Shown piece by piece: positions 31,295 to 40,672 of a DNA stretch of 57,998 bases. Positions within the stretch are counted from its first letter, which is position 1. Each line of letters starts with the position of its first letter. A model generated the notes under the pieces. It had not been told where the DNA came from. It ran no database searches and was given only the letters and a program-made list of their open reading frames with translations. Source of the stretch: Defluviitaleaceae bacterium (lineage in GTDB: Bacteria; Bacillota; Clostridia; Lachnospirales; WRAX01); assembly GCA_009785595.1 (NCBI GenBank), contig WQVZ01000003.1, positions 1-57,998 on the forward strand. The letters are read 5' to 3'. The translations under genes were made by a program, and so were the position numbers.

Positions 31295-32746
31295 ATGACA
31301 AACCACACATTGTTAACAGATTTTTATCAGCTTACCATGATGCAAGGTTATTTTGCGGCGGGGCGACACCGCCAGCGGGTGGTCTTTGATATGTTTTATC
31401 GGGAAAACCCCAGCGGTAATGGTTTTGCCATAATGGCCGGGCTTGAGCAAGTTATGGATTATATTGATAATTTACGATTTTCCGATGAAGACCTGGCATA
31501 TTTGCGCACCCAGGGAATTTTTTCCGAGGATTTTTTGGCATATTTAGCCGACTTTCGTTTTACAGGCAGTATTGACGCCATCCCAGAAGGTACGGTGGTT
31601 TTCCCTGGAGAGCCGCTGGTAGTAGTGACGGCCCCCATTATAGAAGCCCAACTTATCGAGACAGCCATGCTTAATATCATAAACCACCAGTGCCTTATAG
31701 CCACCAAGGCCGCCCGCGTGTGCCACGCCGCCAAAGGCGATGCGGTGTTGGAGTTTGGCCTGCGTCGCGCCCAGGGGCCGGACGCGGGCATATACGGCGC
31801 ACGGGCTGCTATGATAGGCGGTTGTGCCGCCACATCCAATGTACTGGCGGGGCAGATGTTTGATTTGCCCATACGCGGCACCCATGCCCACAGCTGGATT
31901 ATGTCTTTTAGTGATGAGCTGGCCGCCTTCCGCGCATATGCCGCAGCCTTTCCCACCCGTTGTACTTTGCTGGTGGATACTTATGACACTCTTGGCAGTG
32001 GTGTACCCAATGCCATACGTATTTTTGATGAAATGCGTCGGGCAGGTACAGAGCTTATAAACCACGGCATACGTCTGGATAGCGGCGATTTTGCGTATTT
32101 ATCAAAAGAATCACGCAAAATGTTGGATGCCGCCGGCCATACCGATGCAAAAATAACCGCCTCATGTGATTTGGACGAGGTTCTGATACAGTCCTTAAAA
32201 CTTCAAGGGGCAAAAATAGACACCTGGGGCGTTGGCACATCCTTGATAACAGCCAAGGATTGGCCGGCCTTTGGCGGCGTGTATAAGCTGGCCGCCGCCG
32301 AAGATGAAAACGGCTGTATGGTGCCAAAAATCAAGCTTTCGGAAAATCCCGACAAAGTAACCAATCCCGGTGCAAAGAAAATATACCGCATATATGACAC
32401 CGAGCACGGCAAAATTAAGGCCGACTTGGTGACTTTGGCTGACGAAGAAGTGAATGAAAGCGAGAAACTGACCCTCTTTGACCCTAGGGCTCCGTGGAAA
32501 AAGATGCACCTGGCCCCCGGAGAATATTACACAAAACAGCTGCTGGCCCCTATTTTTCAATCCGGCCGCCGGGTTTACACCTCGCCTGCAATTATGGAAA
32601 TTAGGGCATATTGCGTCGCCCAACAAAACACCCTGTGGGAAGAGCATCGCCGCTTGATAAACCCCCCTGCAATGCCGGTAGATTTGTCCCAAAGGCTGTA
32701 TGACCTAAAGCAGCGGATGATTTACGATGCTAGAAACGGGCATTAA
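31295..32746 (+). CDS. pncB: nicotinate phosphoribosyltransferase
   Basis: Joins nicotinate and PRPP to form nicotinate mononucleotide in NAD salvage; NadD at 24125 acts next in the pathway. The 483-residue protein has the family opening LLTDFYQLTMMQGYF, the EFGLRRAQGPDAG core (with the catalytic region and phosphate-binding residues), THAHSWIMSF, and LDSGDFAYLSKESRKMLD. AGGAGG-like TGGAGG precedes the ATG. It reads away from the small toxin locus and has no clear operon partner upstream. Confidence 0.95.
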   Translation: MTNHTLLTDFYQLTMMQGYFAAGRHRQRVVFDMFYRENPSGNGFAIMAGLEQVMDYIDNLRFSDEDLAYLRTQGIFSEDFLAYLADFRFTGSIDAIPEGTVVFPGEPLVVVTAPIIEAQLIETAMLNIINHQCLIATKAARVCHAAKGDAVLEFGLRRAQGPDAGIYGARAAMIGGCAATSNVLAGQMFDLPIRGTHAHSWIMSFSDELAAFRAYAAAFPTRCTLLVDTYDTLGSGVPNAIRIFDEMRRAGTELINHGIRLDSGDFAYLSKESRKMLDAAGHTDAKITASCDLDEVLIQSLKLQGAKIDTWGVGTSLITAKDWPAFGGVYKLAAAEDENGCMVPKIKLSENPDKVTNPGAKKIYRIYDTEHGKIKADLVTLADEEVNESEKLTLFDPRAPWKKMHLAPGEYYTKQLLAPIFQSGRRVYTSPAIMEIRAYCVAQQNTLWEEHRRLINPPAMPVDLSQRLYDLKQRMIYDARNGH

Positions 32747-32765
32747 CGTGTTAAGGAGGCTTGGC

Positions 32766-33575
32766 ATGAAAAAGGGTATGGATATTTTTGGTAGGCAATA
32801 CGAAATGACATACAGAAATGATACCCATGCGGATGGTTCTGTTGATAAGATGCTATTTGAGCAAATGGTTAAGCTTGATGACAGCACTGTCGGTTATTTG
32901 TATGATTTGTATACGGATTTATCAAACCGTTATGTACGCGGAAGCAGAGCCACTCTTGAAAATATTGTTGATGGTATAAAGGGCGAGACGGATTATGATA
33001 CAGTTAACAATATCGTTTTGTTTTGCAGAAAAATAGTTGAAAGCTGCAATATAAGCTGTAAGGACATGATATTTGGCGGCACCGAAGAAGAAATTATAGA
33101 AAGAGGAACGTATTGGTGCACGAACATAGCCCGCGTGGCCTGTGTATTGTTTCAGATAGCGGGGCTTCCGTCGCGCATGCTGATAACGGCGAACACGAAG
33201 TTCCCATATTGTGGGCACAATGTTGCCGAGGTTTATTATAATCAAAAATGGGGTGTTGTTGATCCCAATGCCGGAATTGTGTATAAACACGAAGATGGCG
33301 CCCCGGCTTCCGCGTGGGAGATGCATAAAAACAGCGAAATAGCCAACCGCGTGGTTTTTCAAGAATATCCCCACACCAAAAACGATGGCAATAGTATCTT
33401 TTTTTCGCCGGGGGAGCAATATGAATCTGTCGGGATTTCCAACTATTATGTGGACGAGAAGGAAAAATATAGCTATGAGACCAGCAGATTAAATGACTTT
33501 GTTGGAAAAATAGTTGAGCATTCTGGGAGAAAATGGGCCGGCGGCCTAAGGTGGATACATGGTGAAGACTTATGA
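32766..33575 (+). CDS. transglutaminase-fold protein
   Basis: Of about 269 residues with the triad pattern of transglutaminase/cysteine protease-like proteins: Cys in GTYWCTNIARVACVLFQIAG (a helix), His in GHNVAEVYYN, and Asp in WGVVDPNAG. The N-terminal part has no signal peptide, so it works in the cytoplasm or inside spores. Substrate unknown; such proteins may crosslink, cleave or be catalytically dead. The start at 32766 has AAGGAGG, and an earlier start inside pncB is rejected. It follows pncB by 19 bases. Confidence 0.7.
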   Translation: MKKGMDIFGRQYEMTYRNDTHADGSVDKMLFEQMVKLDDSTVGYLYDLYTDLSNRYVRGSRATLENIVDGIKGETDYDTVNNIVLFCRKIVESCNISCKDMIFGGTEEEIIERGTYWCTNIARVACVLFQIAGLPSRMLITANTKFPYCGHNVAEVYYNQKWGVVDPNAGIVYKHEDGAPASAWEMHKNSEIANRVVFQEYPHTKNDGNSIFFSPGEQYESVGISNYYVDEKEKYSYETSRLNDFVGKIVEHSGRKWAGGLRWIHGEDL

Positions 33576-33648
33576 TGTGTGTCGCGGAGGGGGGCACACC
33601 ACAACAGGTGTGATATGTGCTTGAAAATAAATACGAGGTGATGTTAAC

Positions 33649-34188
33649 GTGATAAAATTACAAGGCACAGGCATATACCTTGCCGCTCTTGAGCGCAGGG
33701 ATTGCAAGAAATTATCCGATGACAACGAATATGATTTTAATAATCCTGTTGAACCAACTCTTTTTGGCTGGTCTGTTGAAAATTCCGATGAATGGTTCGA
33801 TGAAATACAGCGATTGCTAAAATCCGACACAAATATTCGACTTGGTATTTTTCTTAACAACGGAACAGTGATCGGGGATATTGCATTACAAGGTATTGAT
33901 AGGCGCAATCGCTCTTGCTCGTTGGGAATTGGCATGGCAAAAATCGAAAATCAAAATAAAGGATATGGCACTCGGGCGTTGCGGCTTATTTTGGAGTACG
34001 GCTTTAATAATCAAGGATTTGAGCGGATAACTGCTACAACGCTGGAAATTAACATTCCCACACAGAAAGTTCTGGAAAAATTGGGCTTCATTTTAGAAGG
34101 ACGGGAACGAAAGGCAACATATTTCAAAGGTAGGAAAATTGATAACCTTAACTATAGTTTGCTCGTTGATGAATACAACCGAAATTAA
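33649..34188 (+). CDS. GNAT-family N-acetyltransferase (RimJ/RimL type)
   Basis: A 179-residue protein. The acetyl-CoA loop is seen in ENQNKGYGTRALRLILEYGF, preceded by SCSLGIGMAK, and the C-terminal segment RITATTLEINIPTQKVLEKLGF is typical of RimJ/RimL-like acetyltransferases that modify protein N-termini or small molecules. GTG at 33649 is used, with CGAGGTGATG before it. Substrate not deducible. It stands alone, 73 bases after the transglutaminase-fold gene. Confidence 0.82.
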   Translation: MIKLQGTGIYLAALERRDCKKLSDDNEYDFNNPVEPTLFGWSVENSDEWFDEIQRLLKSDTNIRLGIFLNNGTVIGDIALQGIDRRNRSCSLGIGMAKIENQNKGYGTRALRLILEYGFNNQGFERITATTLEINIPTQKVLEKLGFILEGRERKATYFKGRKIDNLNYSLLVDEYNRN

Positions 34189-34249
34189 ACAATGTTATTT
34201 TCACACTTGATAGTATGTATTATAATGCCTTGGAGGAGGATTGATTTTT

Positions 34250-36946
34250 ATGAACATTAGCAGAGCAAGGTTTGAGGGGCTGACACGTATTGTTGTGGAA
34301 ATGGCCCAGGCACCCGGCCCAGTGAAACCGGAGGATATCGGGATAGGCAATTGTCTGTCCGCGGGCGGTAAGAGTTGGGCGGTTTGCCCGTCAGAGATAT
34401 TGGGGGTTGCTGTATCCGGCTGCGAAGTTATTATTTCACTTTCTGGCAATGCCTTGGTCGGCCAAAACTCCGCTATGTGCGGAAAAATGGCAAAGGACGC
34501 TTGTGTTTCTGTCAAAGGAAGCGAATGTGTGCCAATTATGCGCCAGGGTGCGGCCATTGCTGATGTGCGTGACAAAATACTTGACCCGGACACAAATTTT
34601 ATCCCCGGTGATGTTAATTACGGCAACAGCGGCCGTGGCACAACATATTGGCTTAATATGGGCAACGGCCATGGCAACCCATACCGCACAGACCATGGTA
34701 CAGACCCGGCAAACTGGCTTAACGAGGGCTGCCGTTATTCCCTGGTGGGTATGGAATGCAATACGCTGATTATTGTTTTTGATTTTCCTGATGCCCGCGG
34801 GGTGGACAATACCGGCATTGTTGGCCTGCCCGGCGATGTAGCGATGGATAAGAATAATTATGTTAACGGCAAACGGTTGAGGACCGCCCGGAATTATTAT
34901 GACTGGGTTAGCGGCCGCAATATACAATTTATGGATGAGGCATCATACGGCAATGTAAAAACCACATGGACGCTGCTGGAAAACAGCGAAGCGGGTACGG
35001 ACGGCATATACAGTCTGCCGTACAGCCTATATCCAAGTGGCTATTACGAGCCCGGTGGGGTGATATATGAAGCCGACAAGGCCGCCGGAAAACCTACGGA
35101 ATATCCATGGCTTAAAACCAACCCAAAGGATTGGGGCGGATATTGGTTTGGCCGTGGCGGGTCTATAGACAATTGGGTAAGCGGCAGTGTGGGTTATCCA
35201 GCTGTTCCGGGTTTGCGGCGGGATTTTGATGCGCTGGTAGCCAAAATGGGCGGCAAGTCTAACTTTACAATGGGATATTGGGCTGTTGTGGAAAATGCCG
35301 TGGGAATAACCTATGGGGCCAGCTTTGGCGGCAATGGCACCATAGGTGCTGTTCTTGGTCTTGATGGGCCAAAGGACAACCCCACAGGGGCCAACGGCCC
35401 TGCCTTGCTTAACTATTCGTTTATGGGCGGAGATTCGTATAACATCTATAAATACAGACATATGACCCACGAGTTGGGCCACCAAATGGGTCTGCCGGAT
35501 CATTATATAGAGGCAAATTATATAGACCCATACACCGGCACCCGGGACGGGTTTTTTGCCACCGGCGGCTTTGACCACATGGGCCAGATAACGGGCATTT
35601 CTCCGGACTTTTTTGCCTGGATAAAATGGAAGTTCGGGTGGTTTAGAGACGACCAGATTGTGGCAATAACCGACAATGGGGATTACAACATAGAGCTGAC
35701 GCCCATAGAAACCCAGGGCGGCACAAAGCTGGTTATTATACCCGGCGAAACCCGCGGCGTGCTGTATTGTGTGGAATATCGCGGCGGCAAGCTTGGGGTA
35801 AACAACATCGAAAAAACAGAGATGTCCAACGATCCATTTGATCCCGACCTTTCAAAATACGGCGAGCAAGCCCGCTGGAACCACGATAATTTCGGCACAG
35901 ATACCCAAGCCGGTATCTTGTTGTACCGCATTAACGCAAATGTTACTGCCCATGATGTGGGGCATACCATTGTTGTCGACCTGATGTCCAGAAGTCTGGA
36001 TAATGCCGAAGGTTACGACAAACGTTTTTCTGAGACCCTTAACAACAGCCTGTTGGGCCCGGCTTCCGGGGTGTACAGCCATACCGATGACTCTTTTGGC
36101 ATCACAATTTCTGTTGACCCATCCCATGATCTTGTTAATGGGGCAGGGGACAAGCCCTATCCTATTACGATAACAAAAAAGACCCCAACCGAGGCAGAAA
36201 GGCGCATTGTGTTGTCCAATGCGGAATTTGTGGACATGAACACCATACAATTTACCACCAATGTGGACCTGCGCGGCCTGCATCCCGCTAATTTTAGGGT
36301 TACAAAAGATGGCGCGGGTATGACGGGTGCGGCTCGGTGGTTTACCAGTCTTCGCCCCACAATGTTAACCAGCTATGCTGTGAGGATAGCTCTTATGGGC
36401 ACGCCTTTTACATTAGAGGATTTGCAAGGCACTTCCGGATCTATCGTAACTGTTGAGGTTATCCCCGGCGAAACGGCAGGCACGCTTTATCAGTATCTGC
36501 CATCGGCATCGGCGGTTGTGGCTCCAAAACCGTTGCCTGTGGGTGTGGTTACATTAAGCAATGCGCGCTTTGCTAACCCCACCACTATCACCGCCGCCGC
36601 TGATAAAGATTTATCCGGTTTTGCCGCCTTTGAAAGGGGCAGGGGATCATCGGCCACCGGTGTTGCCAAGGCCAATTTGCGGATAACAAGGCCAGATGGC
36701 AAAATGCTTGCCCAGGACGAAATTTTGTCCGCGGCATACGACAGAGAATCGGGCGCACTTACCATAAATATCGTCCCTAATGCTTATAGAGGCATAGATG
36801 ACACTGTGGGAACATCTGTTGAGATTATTGGTCCGGTGTCCAGTTGTTCTCCGCAAGTCACAAAACCCGCAAACCCGCAAACCGCCCAGTGGTATCATGA
36901 TACCGAATTAAACAAAACCGACAAAAAGGCCTTTTGCGGGAATTGA
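34250..36946 (+). CDS. M6-like zinc metalloprotease with two C-terminal repeats
   Basis: About 898 residues. The zinc site is HELGHQMGLPDHY near residue 408, the HELGH.LGLPD form of immune-inhibitor-A-type (M6) proteases, followed by GGFDHMGQITGISPDFFAW. The C-terminus has two similar segments (from IVLSNAEFVDMNTIQF and from VTLSNARFANPTTITA), probably Ig-like repeats. No signal peptide is visible: the start reads MNISRARFEGLTRIVVEM. That is strange for this class, which is normally secreted. GGAGGAGGA precedes the ATG at 34250. Confidence 0.72.
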   Translation: MNISRARFEGLTRIVVEMAQAPGPVKPEDIGIGNCLSAGGKSWAVCPSEILGVAVSGCEVIISLSGNALVGQNSAMCGKMAKDACVSVKGSECVPIMRQGAAIADVRDKILDPDTNFIPGDVNYGNSGRGTTYWLNMGNGHGNPYRTDHGTDPANWLNEGCRYSLVGMECNTLIIVFDFPDARGVDNTGIVGLPGDVAMDKNNYVNGKRLRTARNYYDWVSGRNIQFMDEASYGNVKTTWTLLENSEAGTDGIYSLPYSLYPSGYYEPGGVIYEADKAAGKPTEYPWLKTNPKDWGGYWFGRGGSIDNWVSGSVGYPAVPGLRRDFDALVAKMGGKSNFTMGYWAVVENAVGITYGASFGGNGTIGAVLGLDGPKDNPTGANGPALLNYSFMGGDSYNIYKYRHMTHELGHQMGLPDHYIEANYIDPYTGTRDGFFATGGFDHMGQITGISPDFFAWIKWKFGWFRDDQIVAITDNGDYNIELTPIETQGGTKLVIIPGETRGVLYCVEYRGGKLGVNNIEKTEMSNDPFDPDLSKYGEQARWNHDNFGTDTQAGILLYRINANVTAHDVGHTIVVDLMSRSLDNAEGYDKRFSETLNNSLLGPASGVYSHTDDSFGITISVDPSHDLVNGAGDKPYPITITKKTPTEAERRIVLSNAEFVDMNTIQFTTNVDLRGLHPANFRVTKDGAGMTGAARWFTSLRPTMLTSYAVRIALMGTPFTLEDLQGTSGSIVTVEVIPGETAGTLYQYLPSASAVVAPKPLPVGVVTLSNARFANPTTITAAADKDLSGFAAFERGRGSSATGVAKANLRITRPDGKMLAQDEILSAAYDRESGALTINIVPNAYRGIDDTVGTSVEIIGPVSSCSPQVTKPANPQTAQWYHDTELNKTDKKAFCGN

Positions 36947-36975
36947 TAGAGAGATGCTTTTAAAGGAGCAAAGTT

Positions 36976-37533
36976 ATGAAATTGCTACTCATTCTCGGGA
37001 ATGCTTCCGTAGGAAAGATGACGGTTGGTCAAGAAATAGTAAAAATCACAGATTTTCGATTGTTTCATAATCATGTGATGATTGAACCTATACTTGAAAT
37101 CTTTGGGTTTAATAACGACGTTATTGTGAAGCTGAGAGATGTGGTTTTTCAAGAATTTGTGAAGACGGATTTGTATGGCTTGATATTTACGTATATGTGG
37201 GATTTTGACGAAAAAGCCGAGTGGGCAAGCCGAAAGCAAATTGATCGTGTTTGCGAAATTTTTGAGCAGGCAAACGCCGAAATTTATGTTGTAGAACTGG
37301 TGGCCTCACAAGAGGTGCGTCTTCAAAGAAATGTTACCGAAAACCGGCTTAAAAACAAGGTATCTAAATTGGACATCGAAAGGTCTAATCAAATGCTGAT
37401 AAACGATGATATTGAGTATCGTTGCGAGAGTCGCGATGGGGAAGTTTCGTTTGCTAATTATATTAAAATTGATAATACCGATGTTTCCCCTGAAGAAGTG
37501 GCCAAGATGGTCAAAGAAAAATTCTCTTTGTAA
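36976..37533 (+). CDS. P-loop NTPase/kinase-like protein
   Basis: A 185-residue protein with a Walker A motif near its start, ILGNASVGKMTVGQEI, in which the usual serine or threonine after lysine is methionine. The remainder (FRLFHNHVMIEP, CEIFEQANAEIYVVELVA) fits small adenylate/shikimate-kinase-like ATPases of the AAA_33 group. Substrate unknown, possibly a small molecule. AAAGGAG lies upstream. It ends before a bidirectional terminator shared with the opposing degV gene. Confidence 0.6.
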   Translation: MKLLLILGNASVGKMTVGQEIVKITDFRLFHNHVMIEPILEIFGFNNDVIVKLRDVVFQEFVKTDLYGLIFTYMWDFDEKAEWASRKQIDRVCEIFEQANAEIYVVELVASQEVRLQRNVTENRLKNKVSKLDIERSNQMLINDDIEYRCESRDGEVSFANYIKIDNTDVSPEEVAKMVKEKFSL

Positions 37534-37553
37534 TAGACTTGCTTGGGAATACC

Positions 37554-37589
37554 AAAAAACCTCTTGCTATATACAGCGAGAGGTTTTTT
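37554..37589. terminator. Bidirectional terminator
   Basis: AAAAAACCTCT pairs with AGAGGTTTTTT around a loop of about 14 bases; works for both the P-loop gene (plus) and degV (minus). Confidence 0.85.
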
Positions 37590-37610
37590 ATCTGTCTGTT
37601 ATTAGTCACT

Positions 37611-38486
37611 TTATTCTCTGCCATTGACGGCCATAAAAATTAAGGCACAAATGCCTGGGCCGGTGTGAGTGCCGATAACAGGCTCCAGATGGAAAATATC
37701 CACTTCAAAGCCATCCAGCCGCTCTTTTACTTGTTGGGACAGATATTCGGCATCGTCATAGGCCACAGAATGTATGATGGACACCTTGCTGGCGGCGGCG
37801 CGGTCTATGTTTTCCATCATTTTTTCTACCAGCGTATCCAGAGATTTTTTGCGCCCTCTGGCCTTGCCGATGGGCACCAGTTTGCCTTCGTTGTTGACGA
37901 TGAGTATGGGTTTGACGCTAAGGACAGAGCCCATAAGGGCCTTGCCGGCAGAAAGACGGCCGCCCCGTTGCAAATGCCACAGGTCATCCACGGTAAAATA
38001 GTGGCACAGTTTCATTTTGCTGTCGGCAATCCAGTTTTGTACCTCTTCGATGGATTTGCCCTCATCCCGCATTTTGCAGGCTTCCAACACCAGCCATGCC
38101 TGGCCGGCGGATGCTGCCAATGTATCTTCGTATAAAATTTTGCGGTCGGGATATTCTTCTTTTAACTCTTCCAAAGCCAGGCGCACAGCATTAAACGTGC
38201 CGGAAAGACCGGAAGAAAAGCCTATATACAGCACATCGCTGCCGGCTTCTACGATAGGCTTAAACAGCTCTCTGGCTTGCTCCGGCGTGGCTTGGCTGGT
38301 TTTGGCAGATGCTTTGTTTTGCAATTGGCTGTAAAAGCCCTCATAATCAAAGTCTTGGCCTTTTATATAGCCCTTTTTTTCTTCGCCGTTGATGATGTAA
38401 AACAGGGTCAATATCTCCAGTCCCAACTGCTCTATAACCTCGTCTTTTAGGTTGCATGACGAATCCGTAACTATTTTAAAGCTCAT
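37611..38486 (-). CDS. DegV-family fatty-acid-binding protein
   Basis: Of about 291 residues. Opening FKIVTDSSCNLKDEVIEQL, the SQATPEQARELF block, YIGFSSGLSGTFNAV and the C-terminal VIGTHTGPG are signature segments of DegV proteins, which bind fatty acids; FakB members deliver them to the FakA kinase for phospholipid synthesis. The ATG at 38486 is preceded by GGAGGG; an alternative five codons earlier is less likely. No fakA gene is in the window. Confidence 0.9.
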   Translation of the reverse strand: MSFKIVTDSSCNLKDEVIEQLGLEILTLFYIINGEEKKGYIKGQDFDYEGFYSQLQNKASAKTSQATPEQARELFKPIVEAGSDVLYIGFSSGLSGTFNAVRLALEELKEEYPDRKILYEDTLAASAGQAWLVLEACKMRDEGKSIEEVQNWIADSKMKLCHYFTVDDLWHLQRGGRLSAGKALMGSVLSVKPILIVNNEGKLVPIGKARGRKKSLDTLVEKMMENIDRAAASKVSIIHSVAYDDAEYLSQQVKERLDGFEVDIFHLEPVIGTHTGPGICALIFMAVNGRE

Positions 38487-38515
38487 AACATGCCCTCCCA
38501 ATTGTTATTTACTAT

Positions 38516-38914
38516 TTACATATCAGTGTCTTCTATATTGCTGTCGCCCTTTTTCTTGCCAAACATTGCACCAAAATCGAATTTTGATGTGATGGATGGT
38601 ATCATGTCGATAAGTTTGTTTACGCTGTCTTGGTGTTTGATGTTAACAAGCTGCACATTGCCGTCGGTTATCACCAGCACGGCAGATGGCTTTATTTTGG
38701 CCCCAAGACCGCTCATGGATTTTTCGCCGTTTTTGCCCTTTTCGGCACCAGCATCCCCCGTAGAACCACCACCCATGCCAAAACTGACATCAACCAAAGG
38801 TATCAATGTACTTTCGCCGGCTGTAATGGGTTCGCCCACCACGGTTTTGGTGGATACGAAATTTTCCAATTGGTCAAACATCTGGCTGATATTATTGTTT
38901 AGTTCCGTGGCCAT
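38516..38914 (-). CDS. ytfJ: GerW/YtfJ-family spore protein
   Basis: A 132-residue protein in the YtfJ (GerW) family, needed in bacilli for normal spore germination. The segment VGEPITAGESTLIPLVDVSFGMGGG and PSAVLVITDGNVQLVNI are conserved, with the glycine-rich linker between them. It overlaps the ytfI-like gene by about 20 bases, and the AAAGG site for this gene lies in that overlap. A start at 38914 fits better than the ATG three codons before, which leaves no gap after AAAGG. Confidence 0.85.
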   Translation of the reverse strand: MATELNNNISQMFDQLENFVSTKTVVGEPITAGESTLIPLVDVSFGMGGGSTGDAGAEKGKNGEKSMSGLGAKIKPSAVLVITDGNVQLVNIKHQDSVNKLIDMIPSITSKFDFGAMFGKKKGDSNIEDTDM

Positions 38915-39683
38915 TTCGCACATCCTTTCTTTGTGTTTTTACTTTTTGCTTTCTTCTGCGGCTAAAAACCAGCCGCCGTATTTCGGGTTTTAATATATAT
39001 CGGGCCATGGGCAGTACTATGGCCCACAGTCTTAGATATCCAGCAATTTTTATGTCAATTTCTAGGATGGGTTGGTCAAAATCTCCTTCTATTTGGGTAT
39101 CAATACCCAACGGCAGGGTGACGGCACCAATGGCAGCCAGCACCATACCTGTGGCGTGGGGTTCTTCCGCGCCGAAGCGACCTCGTATGCGGCAAACCTT
39201 AGGGCGCATAGCACGCAGGATTTTTTTAAGCAAATCCACTGTGTATCCTAAAATTTTGCCAAGTGTGCCCATGTCCAGCTGCTTCAGACCCTTTGTGATT
39301 CCTTTGGCGTCGGAGGGATTTTTTTCTTGTTCTTTGGGGTTTTTCGGGCGGTCACTGGCCGCTCCTGCACTGGGTTTGGTGTTTGCTGGGGGTTCAGAGG
39401 CTGTGCTGACAACATTATCACGGGTAAATTCTTTTTTAAACCCGCCCCACAGCCAACGTATGCGGGCGTGATAATCCCAATCAGTCTCATGGGCTTTTTT
39501 GGCAATTATATCGTATTTTATGCGGCAAAACAGCACAACTGCAAGCAGGAGCAAAAACAGGCCAATAATACCAAGGAGGATGCATAAAATAACAAACAAC
39601 ACCGTCCACAGCACCCCCAGAAAGTACAAAAGTGCTGCCAGCGATATTACTATGCCCAGTATGGCCGCAATTAGTGCAAAAAT
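38892..39683 (-). CDS. DUF2953 (YtfI-like) membrane protein
   Basis: Of about 263 residues if started at ATT 39683. The N-terminus then is one continuous long hydrophobic stretch (FALIAAILGIVISLAALLY and onward through GLFLLLLAVVLFC). The conserved DUF2953 region follows (DFDQPILEIDIKIAGYLRLW). ATT is proposed because AAGGAGG lies exactly 8 bases upstream, while the first standard start in frame (TTG 39629) has none and would cut the helix. It precedes ytfJ, its usual partner, and overlaps the DUF1461 gene end. Confidence 0.75.
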   Translation of the reverse strand: MFALIAAILGIVISLAALLYFLGVLWTVLFVILCILLGIIGLFLLLLAVVLFCRIKYDIIAKKAHETDWDYHARIRWLWGGFKKEFTRDNVVSTASEPPANTKPSAGAASDRPKNPKEQEKNPSDAKGITKGLKQLDMGTLGKILGYTVDLLKKILRAMRPKVCRIRGRFGAEEPHATGMVLAAIGAVTLPLGIDTQIEGDFDQPILEIDIKIAGYLRLWAIVLPMARYILKPEIRRLVFSRRRKQKVKTQRKDVRNGHGTKQ

Positions 39684-40372
39684 GGCCTAAACCTCCTTAA
39701 AACTATGCTTGCCGCCGCAAAAACTATAACAAGCCCAGCGGCAAAAAAACCGCCGATAACGATGCTGATGGTGATAAAGAAAGGGTAGGGGACGATATTT
39801 ACCAATAAGTCTACCCGATGGTCTAATATCCAATAGTCGTTGTCGAAAAATATCTCGTGAAAAATAACAAAAGCATGGTGCCAATTAATGGCAATTATGG
39901 CTACCAAGGCCAGCAAGGTACAAAACACCGCGGCCGAGGTAATTTGCCAGCTTTTAAGCAGATATTTCAGCTGCCCGCGGCCCCATATGGCGAAAGCAGC
40001 GGCAGTTGCCACAAAAACAATACATGCGGCAATAAAAATAACGGAGCCTATAGCAAAAAGATCGTATACATCAATCATATGGCGTATTTCTATATCGCTG
40101 AAAAAATACCGTGGTTGGCCGCCAATAACAGTCATAATTTGCAAATCCGGCTCCCGCCCCTGCATATAGCGTATCATGTGACGGGTTACTTCATGCAGAT
40201 GTTCCGGCTCCATATCCACAACGGCATATGTGTCGTTTACGTTATATTGCCACTGATAAAACCACATGCCCATAGAGGGTATGAAAACAGCAAAGCGCAA
40301 TATTAAAATAATAAGGCAGACGGCACTGGCAATACCTATGGCTGTCCACAGGGCTTTGGCTTTGTCTTTCAT
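39671..40372 (-). CDS. DUF1461/TIGR01906-family membrane protein
   Basis: Of 233 residues with several transmembrane helices (WTAIGIASAVCLIILILRF; IGSVIFIAACIVFVATAAAF; ITSAAVFCTLLALVAIIAIN; ITISIVIGGFFAAGLVIVFAAASIV). The motif FHEIFFDNDYWILDHRVDLL is characteristic of the family, as is LHEVTRHMIRYMQG in the first external loop. Function unknown. It starts in an ATGA overlap with the small gene upstream. Confidence 0.82.
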   Translation of the reverse strand: MKDKAKALWTAIGIASAVCLIILILRFAVFIPSMGMWFYQWQYNVNDTYAVVDMEPEHLHEVTRHMIRYMQGREPDLQIMTVIGGQPRYFFSDIEIRHMIDVYDLFAIGSVIFIAACIVFVATAAAFAIWGRGQLKYLLKSWQITSAAVFCTLLALVAIIAINWHHAFVIFHEIFFDNDYWILDHRVDLLVNIVPYPFFITISIVIGGFFAAGLVIVFAAASIVLRRFRPFLH

Positions 40373-40596
40373 GCGTTTCCACTCACAATCCATGCTTTAA
40401 ATTCATCGGGGGTGATATCGTTGTTGTAATCGCAAAAATTCTGCACCAAATCTGCTACGGTCTCAAAGGCGTTACGTTCGTCCTTTGCCCGCATTACCAC
40501 TTTATAATGGCGATAACAGGCCTTGGCCAGATGGCTTGCTTCCACAATATGCAGCAGGTTATTATCCCCCGGCCTTATACACAGACAATATTCCAT
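40369..40596 (-). CDS. hypothetical 75-residue protein
   Basis: Begins MEYCLCIRPGDNNLLHIVEA and is mostly alpha-helical in composition; no family is recognised. The ATG at 40596 has GGGGGATGGC upstream; one six bases earlier leaves no space. It overlaps the DUF1461 gene by ATGA, so the two are coupled. Its promoter closely resembles that of the gene upstream at 41080. Confidence 0.6.
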   Translation of the reverse strand: MEYCLCIRPGDNNLLHIVEASHLAKACYRHYKVVMRAKDERNAFETVADLVQNFCDYNNDITPDEFKAWIVSGNA

Positions 40597-40623
40597 TGCC
40601 ATCCCCCATTTCTTCCATAATTT

Positions 40624-40652
40624 ATGATATCACAGCGGGGACGAGTTGTAAA
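40624..40652 (-). promoter_or_regulatory. promoter of the 40596 operon
   Basis: Minus strand: TTTACA, 17-base spacer, TATCAT. The spacer's last bases (CCCGCTGTGA) are the same as in the promoter at 41136-41164. Confidence 0.65.
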
Positions 40653-40672
40653 CAAAATATTAATTATAAGAA

